Shown here: positions 31,441 to 44,000 of the stretch, piece after piece
How positions within the stretch are numbered: the first letter of the stretch is position 1
Layout: each line of letters begins with the position of its first letter
DNA from: Meghimatium bilineatum
Lineage: Eukaryota; Mollusca; Gastropoda; Stylommatophora; Philomycidae
Length of the DNA stretch: 64,000 nucleotides
Direction: 5' to 3'
NCBI GenBank assembly: GCA_034231615.1
Contig: CM067315.1
Span: 34,836,059-34,900,058, forward strand
Position numbers and translations under genes: made by a program
Notes under the pieces: model-generated
Database searches by the model: none
Told to the model about the DNA's origin: nothing
What the model saw: only the letters and a program-made list of their open reading frames with translations

Positions 31441-31873
31441 CAGCAAAGGGTTTAGCGAATAGATAGATAAATGGATAGATAGATGTATAATATAAACAAC
31501 TAAAATTCTTAGACTAAAACGAATCTTAGAAAGCGATTCAATAATGCTTCGCTGAAGTCGAATGCGTTGAACGGAAAGGCGCAAATATCGCATCCGTGCT
31601 ATATGTCTAAACTACTCTACAACATATTTTGTTCTTCAAACTACAAACTACACCCTGCTAACTAGTAAGGTTCAGAAAAAGATTTGAAAGACGAATTATT
31701 GAAACGTGGCCTTACTTGCGTTCAATATTATAGATTCTGTTGAGTGTAAGTGGTTTAGTTATTTGATTTTAGCTCAAATCCAATAGTGCCAAGAAGGGGA
31801 TGGGGAAATGGTTGTGCTGTCATGTGACTTCAACGAACCAATCATCTTTAACTTTCCATCTGACACATACAAA

Positions 31874-32023
31874 ATGGTGACCATAGGAAACAAACTTCTG
31901 CTTTGTTGCAGTATCCTTGCTCTGTTGTCCTCAAGTACGTCCTCTATGTTTGACAACTTGATTACTGACATTGACCCATGTAAAGAAGTCTGTCAGAAAA
32001 CATACCCACCCAACAGTTATAAG
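31874..32023 (+). CDS. TMEM59: TMEM59-like exon 1 (signal peptide)
   Basis: 50 codons: the signal peptide core LLLCCSILALLSSS, then FDNLITDIDPCKEVCQKTYP. It ends on a codon boundary at GTAAGA. Confidence 0.93.
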
Positions 32024-35000
32024 GTAAGACCCATCACAATTCATTTGATTCAATGTTATTGTTTGTATAAATAACTTTACATCTGAGTTACGACGTACAC
32101 TGTGTACTGCATGAATTAATTATTAATTAAATTAAAGTTTCAGTCAGACTCAGACTGAGGAAACCAGTCTCCAGAAGTCTGTATAATTAATAATACAATA
32201 AATACAGTGTATTGTATTTTGTTGTAACCTATGCGTGAGTTAATACAGCAACATATTTTATCGAATTTTTGCGTACATCCTTTTGGCATTTTTTTTCTGT
32301 TGATGTTGGAATGGAGGAGGTACTAATAAGATAATCATTATCATAATGTCTTGTCTACTACTAGTATAGTTACTATACTATAGTAAGTATACATTCAAGA
32401 CTAACCTTCCTATAGTAGAAATAGTAGGCATACATTAAACTAAATGGGCATAGGGTAACAACAGTGTGACTGTGTGTCATGTACTGTGTGTGTGTACTAT
32501 CAGTTTTGCATATCTTCTGACGGGGCGTAAGTAAAGTATAAGTCTTCACTGTGACCTTTGCTCTAGTTTCGAGGTATTTCCTACCCTTTGGGTATGCTAA
32601 GGTTAGGATAACTACAACTAGTATTTAGAATTAAGAAAATTTTTATCTTAGCTAGTCAATCGCGCGTCCCTCCCTCAGTGTGTAGCGGGCAGAAATAATG
32701 AACGCTCAGTAAAAACCAGTGGGAAAGAAAAAAAAACTAGTAACATCTCATATCTGATGAACATGTCGTAAGTTGTGTAAGTAGCCATCGACCTGCGTAG
32801 CTGTTGTTGCATATGCGCATCGGGCATAAGTTTACAGAAATCCGCGATGTCAGCTGGTTGAAGGTGTAAACAGTATGCTATTTATAGCACAGTGAAGACT
32901 TATTCTTTACTTTTATTCTTCTTCTTCATTGTTCATTCTAAAACTCCTGCTGGATCTCTCTTGTAGCAGGACAATGATCCATTCTAGATTCCAGCAGAAT
33001 GTTGTCCAGACAATGGAAATGCGGTGTCACCATTTTATTTGCACCAATTACCCGACACATCCGTCTCCGGCGGTAGTTTCGCATATAACTATTAATAGTG
33101 TGCATTACTATATTATTATTATTTTATGATTCTTCTTCAGCGTTCATTCTCAAACTCCTGCTGGATCTCTGTCCTACTAGATTTCCAGCAGGATGTAGTC
33201 CAGAGAATGGAAATGCGTTGTGTCACCGTTTTATTTGCGCCAATGGTCCGACTCATCCGTCTTTGGCGGGATTTTATGATTCAACACTCCCACATTATAT
33301 GTTTTTTAAAGCACTAAATATGATAAATATCAAAGATAAAAGTGCAGCTAATTTAATGTGAACTAAAGAAAAAGCTAACAGCAAAACTTGATACCTACTG
33401 AATTAAAGAATTATGATTATCTACTCAATCTTGGAACATAAATTCAATGACATCACAAGAAGTATGGTGTACATACTCTGTCATTGGCATGTTGGCAAAC
33501 ATTTTCATACAGGTACTGCTTCTTCTACATTCATTCTCAAACTCCTGTTGGTTAGCAGGATGTAGTCCATAGAGCAGAATGTATTTCATCATGACATACA
33601 GCTGTACTGCAATATCTGCATCTTTCAGCCTGACACATCCAACTTAAAACATGTCTTTTGGGTCATATTGACCTTCAGAGTGGGACATGCATGGCAGATC
33701 ACTGTTCATATTCTTTGTTTCTTTTTCGAGTCTTGGCAATGCACAAACTTTACATGAGCTGAATATCGATAGTGTATTTGCTCTGCATATGATGATTTTT
33801 TTTTCTCTCCTGTGTTAACTCTCAAACTCTTGAAGAATAACAGGATGTAATCTAGAGAGCGGAATGCATTGTATCATAGTGTACAGTTCGGTTACGGTAT
33901 CTGCATCTTTTGACTTGACACACCCGACTTCAGCATGGATTCTGGGTCACTTTGACCCTCTATGGGATATACCCTCTACCCTCAAAACCCCTTAGTCGCC
34001 TCTTACAATGTGCATGACAGGTAAAAGTGTTGCTATTCTTTGCTCCCATTTTTGGGCCTGGCTAGACACAGGTGATATTATTTAATTTCTAGTGATGTTT
34101 GACTATAACGCTTAACTGTGGTGACATATTTTAAGTAGTGGGTGTCAGTAAGATCTGTTTCATCTAGTTTAGTAAGCCAAGAAATAGATGTCTGATACAG
34201 CTGGAATCGATATTCCCTATAAGGGGCATGGGTGAGCAGCCGCTCATATAATTAGAGAGTACTGCTCATGAAATGTGGCATCAGTAAACATAACAAGTGA
34301 ACGACTGTACCTTTTTAAATAAAAAAGGTTACGGCAGTAAAAACTAAAACTATTGCACAGAAATATTCACTGCAGAGACATCTTCAGATATGCACACGTG
34401 AGAAGAAAATTAGAATGAACATTGCCATGAACCATGTCGAATTTTGTTTATGGTTGTCATATTCTTTGAAATTTACATTTACATTTGTCTTGACATTTCA
34501 GAGTGCGTTGGAAGAATGTTGCAGCAGAGGATGTCGACTTTACTCCATTATTGATGTTGTTGGAGAAGCAGTTGGAGTCAACGGGAGCCTTAAGTCATGT
34601 GGTGAAAGTAAGTTAAGTCACTTCCTGGTCATTTGGTGACAGTCACTTCCTGGTCATGTCGTAACAGTAAGTTAATCACTTCCTGGCCATGCCTGTGTAC
34701 TCATCACATCATCATCACATGCTTTCTCTACAATGAAGGCTGTCTACAACAGACCTCCAACATCCTCATGTCTTGGTGGTGAGCTCTGCTAGACTATCCT
34801 GTCCATCTAATTATGTTTCTCTCCCACTTGTATCGCTATCTCTTTCTCTCAACTCTACGGCCACATGCATTTCTTTGTATAATTATGTATTTGTTTATTA
34901 GCATCATGTAAAATCCTCAACTATTACCCTTCAATGGTACCCTGATACTGCTGTAGGCTCATGGAAAATAATAAAACTGAAATTGTCAAAAATAAGTAGT

Positions 35001-38000
35001 AAAATGGAACAACACAGACACCCACCGTCCTACAGAGAAACAAAAACTCTAATCTATGACACATGCACATCAAGGTGGAAGAAACAAATGGAAGTGGAAG
35101 ACAAACCAAATGACAGTACATCACCTCCAAAGACATCAACAGACCACACTATTTTGTTTTGGTTTGTTGCTGATCCAGCGGTCCATGGGCTCATGCCCTT
35201 TGACCTAATTGTATTATATTACTGGGAAGTCTTTGGATTTTCTGCCCACCCCAGGACAGAGCCAGAGAATAACTATCACACCTCCAGGAAGATATGTTTC
35301 AACCTATGCACTGCTCCAAATGTTCAAGTCAAAAGGATTGTCACGTCCTGAGTCACTGTGCCTCTATGATGGGCCTCAGCCATAGGAAAAACAGTGATGT
35401 CAGTTTCCTCCTCCCCAGTGCTGCACAGTACATCTCTGGCTCCCTCCCAACCACAGAGGGTGCATACATATATATTCAGGTAAAAATGAAACACATTTCA
35501 ACAACAAAATAAAAGCATAGTTGTATAGATGACATGCCATGAAGCTTCTATAAGAAGAAGCTCAATATAATAGCATGTCATCCACTAAGGTTTTCTGTTG
35601 CATGGGTGGTATGTCTAGTGGGCCATTGATGAGACCCACAGACACAACCACATGCGTAGTCTTTCAGATAAAAGCATGGTAGGTTCTTCTCAGTTATGAG
35701 GAAACAGCATCTAAGTTCATATAAGGTAGGTACTTGGGAAAAATTTTTCAAAATAGTGCTGCATAATTACAAATAATATAGTTAGATACCCCTTAAAAAT
35801 TGCAATAAAACGATACCTCAACCAAGTCTGTACGTCAACCCTGAAAAAAAGTTACCGTTAAATTCCGTGTATAACCCGAGAATTTTTGGACAATAAAAGA
35901 GATGACTTCATACTCTTCGTCTTATAATCGAGTAACATCAAATTTAAAAAAAAATTACGTCCAAATCACAGTAAAAAAGGAGAAAAACACTTTAAAAAAA
36001 ATGCCAGTGACAACTCACATGTCCCGATATATTAAGCCAGGATAAAATGACTAGGGCTCTCCAACAATCTAGAGCGTACTACCATACTGCTAAGCCTCTA
36101 ATTACATTAATTTCTATATATCATACAATATTTCCTTCGAAACCTCCGATATTTCTTGATAAAACTCACTTACTAGGTCTATATCGTTATTTCCGACATG
36201 CCATGCCCGCCATTTTTACTGAGCTTAATTTCCCCGGAAATGCTATTTTTAGCAATGGGTATTACCGTTTTTTATATATTGACCAAAATACGGTAATGGT
36301 CTGTGAAAAAACGAAATATGGTAGCCTAAGCTGATCTACCAGTAACACATGTTTATCATCAAGGCCCAGTCTTGTTTGTGTAGGGAAACACCGACTACCA
36401 GTAGTCTAAACACTGTCACACACTTTCATTTTGGGTAAAGCAAATGTTACAACAGTTACTGACCGTCTACTAGGCTATAAGACCTGTGTACAGAAAATGT
36501 AAAAACACATCAAAGGCAGATTTTGAGTATTTCCGTGCATGTGCTGGTCGGCCTTGCCAATTTTTAACATGCGACTCCAAGTATATAAATAGGGACCAAG
36601 ACAATAATCAGAAACATAAAGAATGAAGTCCTAATTAATTCTGTACAGAGGTCTTTTTCTACATTCACGGTCTTGCACAAACACGGTCTTGCACAAACAT
36701 GTAACTGACATCCAAAACTTTGCTACTTAGGCAGTGTTGGGGGGATGGCAGAGAGAAATAAATAGTGAAACTCGTCTGAGCTGTGCCTCATGTTTATATT
36801 ACTGTATAAGGTAAACATACAGGTCACACAAAGTTCAAACTCGTTGTTAAGTTCAAACTGTTGATTCTGTATCTTTTAAAAACAAAGCCGGGGAATGACT
36901 GTCTGCAATATTTTTGTGAGAACTCAGTGGCAAATACCGGTAGTTACATACTGGTACTCTGTATATTCTGTTAATTAGTCCAGCCCACTGAGGCTGAAGA
37001 TGGACTACTGGCCCTACCCATTTCAATCGGCTCAACCAATCCACGTTTCCCTCACATTATGTGATGCCATTCAGATAAGTGACTAAAATGTAATCTTTCT
37101 TTATAGAAGATTTGAAACGGGTTCCAAATCACAACACATCATAGGCATTTTGTAGTAAAATTGCACCGTAATTGATTCCCTCCCCCAACCACTGTACATT
37201 TAGTGGAAGAAGAGATCAATTTCACAATCCTCTGTTATGTTTATTTTATTACCGTATTCTCCCCACATGGTAAACATAACCAGGAACAAAGTTCAAACTC
37301 TTCTGTATCTTATAAAAACAAACGTGATCTTGCTGTCTTGCCTTTCATCATTTCCCACTTAAACGTCACTGTCAGAAGCCAGTGACATAATAGTTACGTA
37401 GTAATTACTATTCACTAGCGCTGTTCCGCGTCATAACGTCCAGACACCCAACACAGACAATTCATTCAGGAAAAACTTTGTTCCCCAAAGTCTGGCCACC
37501 TCATAAACCGTCTATAGTCATGGATAGGGAAGTCAGCCTACAGGGTATTCATTATTTTCGGATATATTGATCCAGAATACAGTAGCCACCGGGGTTTCAT
37601 TCCTTGATTCATTCAAGTTATGTGAGTGAAGCAAATGAAAGGAATGCTATTTTCTTAGAGTTGCAAAAGTTTGTGTTAATTTCCATTTAGCATGTCGGTT
37701 CTTTCTTATGATGATGAAGTTCATTATTGCCGGCTTTGTTAAGTTGGGGATGTCGGTCTATAGTCGGACTTTCGACTTTCTCCACTTTTGGGAAGGGATA
37801 GTTAAGTTATCGGCCTACAATCGGATGGGTTTATATTCAGAATTTAACGGTATGAATTTTTGTGTGCTTAATTTGACATCGAAATAATTTACATGAAACA
37901 TATAGGAAAATATAAATAAAACTTGTGACCACAAAGTGTAGCTGAGCTGACAATTTCCGAATTATCTTTGTTATTTTCAATAATATAATACACAAACTAT

Positions 38001-41000
38001 ATATTTTTGTGTTCGTGAAGACAAGACACTTATGTTGATCACATTTCTGGCATATTCATTTGGACACAGAACTAATTTATATTCAAAATGGCTGCTAATT
38101 TGCATAATTATAATGAAAATAATTATATATCTATTAAACATAACAAAATACCACAGAAACTATATATTTTTGTATTCGCAAAGATATACCATACCTGTTG
38201 ATCACATTGCTGTGATTCTCAGATGCAAGTACAACTAATTAATATTCAAAATGTTGGCTAATTTGCATAACTTAAACAAATGTTGATGTTTTAAAAATAT
38301 AATTGATGTTTTCAGCTATGTCCAGGTCTCTTAACTCTTTCCTGACCAATCACCACTATATTGGCTTTATAGCATGGGTCTACAGGACCTTTCGCCACTT
38401 TACTGGCTTTGATTTGATATTTGATTACTTCACAAGGCTAACTGTAACCTTGTGAAGCAATCAAATATCATCAATGTACTTATATATTCATATTCTGTAT
38501 CCATTCCCCTTTCCAATGATGTATTACACATACACTATTTATCAATATTAGTATGTCAAGTAATACAATAAAAAACACATATATAAAATTAATTTGGTCC
38601 AAACCTAAAAATAATCAAGTCCTGAAAGAGTTAAAAGTTACATATATGAAAAGAAAAATGGTTAAAGAACTTAATAAATCTAGTTTCAAACATGAATAAC
38701 GATGATATCACTAAATATAAACCCAGACACAAGAAATTTATAGCGTAAGCAAAATTTTCCAAACACGCTAATCCCAGATGTCCAAGTACCTATATAAGGT
38801 TGTCTTGGAATGATTGTGTAAGGGAGGTTTATAGATGCATGTTTTGTTTCAGAAGGAAGGAAGGCACTTCAGTGCTCCAGTATTTCATGATTACCACATC
38901 CTGCTAGATGCACAGTACTACACATTTCTGGGCCAACTATCTCATCATTCTTCTGTCAGATTTGTTGACCCGTCCACAGTGATAGCATAACTAGCATTCC
39001 TCGTCACCTGCCATGAAAGGACAAAGTGCAATATCTGCTGGTCTGCATCTCATCTTAGTCCATGGGGATTATTTGAAAGAAGAAAAAAGTAATTGAGACA
39101 AAATGTGACTGATGATTTGTTGACAGGTTGTCAGCATCTCCCCCAACTTTCCTTAGTCACCTCCTATGACATGCCTGGAAAGAAGACAGTGGCCCTATTT
39201 TTTCACCCTGAACTAGAAGTACAGTCCCTGGTTACTACTTACCACACTAGCGAGCAGAGTTGATAGTGAGCTTGTCTAGCAAATACAATTAGTAGGATTA
39301 GGTGGTTCAAATGCTGACAACCCACATTGTACTAGTGATACGATTGGATGTACTAGCGGTGCCTCAAATTCAACAATAATAATAATAAAATGCATAATCT
39401 GTCAGGATCGTTGGGTGTCACATTAAGACATTTGGTGCAGAAAGATTTCCACACATCTCTATCCTCTACCATCCTGATGAGTTTGGAAACTTCACAACCT
39501 GTCCAGTGTGTGAAGTCCAGTCCTTGATATTATCCAGTCATTTCTTCTGACCTGGATGGATAATGGTCTTCTTCCACTCTCCATCGTACCTTGAAGAACA
39601 TCTCTTGTCATCGAGGATTGTCTTATCATATGCCCGTACAACCGGAATTTACGAAGTCTGACTTTTGTTAAGAGTGAATAGCAGTGTGATGTACAGGATG
39701 CGCTTCAATAATTATTTTATTAAGTAAGTATGGATGAGTTGTAAGAAGACATTAATTTACAACTTTTTTGAGTGCAGAAATATTTTGCAGATTGCCAGAA
39801 GGCTTATAGTAAAGACAATGAAGAAACCTCGGCATGTTTATTGGGATGTCGAAGCCAGATACCTTTCACTGATAGGAAAGATCAAGTAAGCACTGTCATT
39901 TTTTATTTTTTTAAAAATTCTATCCTTATTGTTTGTTCTCGCATTATTAATAGATATCTCTTGTAGCAGGACAATGTTCTTGCTATATTCCCAGCAGGAG
40001 GTAGTCCAGATAACTGAGATATGTTGTGTCTCCTTTTTTATTTGTGCAAATGACCTCATGCATCCAACTTTGGCAGTCATTTATGTTCTTCTTCTGCATT
40101 TGTTAAACTTCTACAAATCAGCAGGATGGATGTTGTCCGGAGAATGTAGAGCAAGTTGTGTCATTGTTCACAGCTTAGCTGTGATATCTGTGCCTTTCGA
40201 TCTGATACATCCGACTTCAGCATGGCTTCCAGGTCATTTTGACCCTATGGGAAGAGACAGTCAACTCCATCCTAAAAAACTGCTTTATGGCATGCTTGGC
40301 AGGCAACAATGTCGCTATTATTTTCTCCACTTTTGGGCTCCGGCAACACACGTGTGTAAAATTCTACTCCAGCTACCTACACTGCTGAATTTCAAGCAGA
40401 GAAAGTTTATGCCTTGATTATCTTTGACCATCTCTGATTGTCAACAATTGGTAAATATCACAGAACATCACCTTTTCTATAAAATCTCAAGTCTAGTAAT
40501 CTCCAACTTGTTAGAAACAAACTAAACATTTCGGCAAACAGAATGGGGAGAACTATACTTCATTAATCTCTAACATGTTAGAAACAAACTAAACATTTCG
40601 GCAAACAGAATGAGGAGAACTATACTTCATCATTATGCGATGTACGACAAGGAAAACAATGAAGTCTCATATCAGGAAAAGAAGAGAGCTGTATATATGA
40701 ATGACTTGAAATTTCTTCATCTGCATTCGTTTTCAAACTCTTTAAAATGAGCAGGATGTAGTCCAGAGAACAGAATGCATTGTGTCATGATTTACAGCTT
40801 GGTTGTGATATCTGTGTCCTACAGCCTGGTTTATCCAACTTCAGGATCTCTTCTGTGTCACTTGAACCTATAAGGGATGGGACAGCTAACTCCACCCTAA
40901 AATCTCCTTCGTCTCCTCTTATGACATGCATGAAAGGTAACAAGTGTCACTATCTGTTACTTCCCTTTTGGGCCTGACAATATATGGTGGGAGACTTGAA

Positions 41001-44000
41001 ATATATCATTTATATATAGATACCTGCAGGTTAGAAGGTTTCACTACTGACCTATCAAACCAACCATTATGTAACAGTAAACTCTCAGTAAATGACTTGC
41101 TAATATAGTTAGACTTTCCTCTTGTGGAAGCAACATAGTATTCCATCTGTACATTTACGTTTCCTTTTGTGGTGCAACATTCTTCTTCTTCTGCGTTCGT
41201 TCACAAACTCCTGTATATTGGCAGGATGTAGTCTGGAGAACGGAATACGTTGTGTCATGGTTTACAGCATTGCTGCGATATCTGTGGGTGTCACACATCT
41301 GACTTCAGCATGTGCAACATTCTGAGAACCCAGCATTTCACATCACACTTGGGGAACCAGACAAGCTCCAGCCCTGACAATGGTCCTAGCTGTCAACATC
41401 TACATATTGTCCCAGCTATGAACAGGTGCCATTTGGGATGTTGTGAAAAGCAACTCTGTACATGATGTGACAATTCTCTGAGAGAGAGCCAAGAATCAGA
41501 CAAACATGTTAGCAATGGATCATTGTTGAGCCTCCATTGCATGGTGGGGAATGCATAACTGGCTGCCCCACCAATCCCATTAACCAAGGTACGAAGCTGG
41601 ATCGCTGTGGACAATCTGACGTGAAAAGATGCTTGACATGGGAGCTGAACCACATGACTAACTCTGTGTGTTGCAGAAAGGTATAATAGCTACAAAACTT
41701 ATCGAATTTATCCCCTCTGAGTAGGAGATATTATCAAAGCATTGCACACCACTGAGAGTTGGAGAGCTATTCATGGCATATGCTTCTGGGATGTGTAAAC
41801 ACCCTAGGGGTCCTAAGGGTTTGATTGATTGATTGCAGGAAGTTGAATGTGCCACGCTATTAATGCAAATAAAATGGTGACAATGCATCTCGGTTCTCTA
41901 GACTACATCCTGCTGGAAATCTAGTAGAACCATTGTCCAGCTACCAAACAGACAGATCCCGAAGGAGTTTGAGAAAGAACATTCTAGAAACATAGAACAG
42001 ACTTCGCTTGTGTGTTGATGGGGCCCAAAAGGGGAGCAAAGAATTGCAATATTGTTAAGTTCCATGCATGTTAAGAGGCGACTAAGGAGTTAATGAGGTG
42101 AAGTTGGCTGTCCCATTCTATATAGTGACCCAGAGGCCATGTTGAAGTCGGATGTATCAGGCAGAAAGGCACAGATATTGCACCAAATCTGTAAACCATG
42201 ACAATGAATTCTGTTCTCTGGACTACATCCTGATAATCTTGGGGAGTTTGAGAACAAACGCAGAAGAAGACGAATATAACTGACTTGACATTTATTATTC
42301 ATATATGTTGCTTACAGATGACAGATGCTGACAGCATGCAAGATATGGATATGTCACGTATGCTGTATCCGCTGCTATACATGCACAATATGTACAGCAA
42401 TGTGGTTGATAAATTCACCAGGCAGATGTGCGTGTCGTGGTCATTCTTTATGCAAGATGGTGCTGGCAGAATGGTTATTGTTAGGTCTGACCCCATCATT
42501 GATATGGATGTGCAAGACTTTGATGGTAAGTCATGTTACTGTTCACAGCGAGGTTGTCCTACATACCTACTTGTTGTATCATTATGTCCGCCAAAGACGG
42601 ATGAGTCGGGCCATTGGCACAAATAAAATAGTGACACAACGCATTTGCATTCTCTGGACTACATCCTGCTGGAAATCTAGTAAGACCATGGTCCTGCTAC
42701 AAGGGAGATCCAGCGGGAGTTTGACAATGAACGCTGAAGAAGAAGAAGTATCATTATGTGCAACTGGGGGGGGGGGTGGTTTCTTCAGAGTTTTATTTCA
42801 TTCCCAGAGGACTAACTCTCAGCAGTGTACACCAACTCTCAATGGTGTATAATGCTTTAAGGAAGTCTCCTACTCATGGCCTTGTTGCATAAAATTCAAA
42901 ATTGTTGGTTGGGAGTGAGTTGTTTTTTTTAACCACATGTTAATTTTGTTGTGTGTGTTTGATGTATGTTGTATTTGTTATATGTAGATCAATTGTATGC
43001 ATTGATCATGCAGTTAAATGAATAACTACCAAAACATTGTGGAGCACGTACGCATGTGGTTAGAACGCCGTTCTCAGACCCTTGAGGTCCCGGGTTCATT
43101 CCACAGTTGGGACAGGATTTGTTCTTTCGGGTGTACAATCAAAATTCTTCCTGTACATGTCACAGTGTCTGCTATGGCAAAGCGACCTTTATTTCCACAG
43201 CGTGCAATAACAAAAGAATTTTTTTAATGTACAGATTATTCAGCAAACAGGGGTACTAGCTCTGTCTTGGAAACAAATATTGAACCCTCAGGGAACACAG
43301 CCACAGAAGTGCTAAGACACTCACAGCTTAAGTCAGCAAGGAGTCTAGGAGATGGACTCAATGCAGTTGAGGTTTGTACCATTTACATTGTGTCTAATAT
43401 CTGAAGGTAAACAATACACGTAGCCAGGTTTTTGTCATAGGGGTGACCCCATACCGTTTATAATTTTTCTGTTTATAATTTATCATATTTCCATTTATAA
43501 GCTGATAAATTTTGTATTTATATCTGCTATTGATGTATGGTGGTTGGCTTATAAATTCTTCTTCTTCTTCTGCGTTCATTCTAAAACTCCTGCAGATTAG
43601 CAGGATGTAGTCCGGAGAACGGAATGCGTTGTGCCATGGTTTACAGCATTACTGTGCTATCTGCGCCTTTCGGCCTGACACATCCGACTTCAGCATGGCT
43701 TATAAATGAAGACTACACAATTCTTTTTTAAAAATGTAGCAGTAGAAACAAAAAACAACACCTGACCGGAACTATGAGTCTTCATACACTGGGATGGCTG
43801 CTGGAGCGGAGGGCGGAGCACTTATGGGAATGTCCCGCGTGCTGTGAAGTCAGTTTCTAATCAAGAATCAAGAACAAAAAACTACACAGAATGTCAAATA
43901 CTGATAACAGAGGAAAAACGTTTACTGTTTTTAAAAAAAACTAGAGACTTGCATGTTCTTGTCTGATATATATTCATGCCAGGATAAAATGCCTAGACCT

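Noticed and set aside
31808-31873. Upstream in-frame Met for TMEM59
   Set aside because: It adds 22 residues without hydrophobic character before a good signal peptide. The Met at 31874 has a better start context.
39778-39790. Earlier AG acceptor for TMEM59 exon 3 at 39777
   Set aside because: It would add four residues, put the exon in the wrong phase after exon 2 and spoil the Cys83-Cys87 spacing. The AG at 39790 fits both.
43035-43110. Functional tRNA gene
   Set aside because: Box-like sequences are present but the acceptor and anticodon stems do not pair, and a SINE-like body follows.
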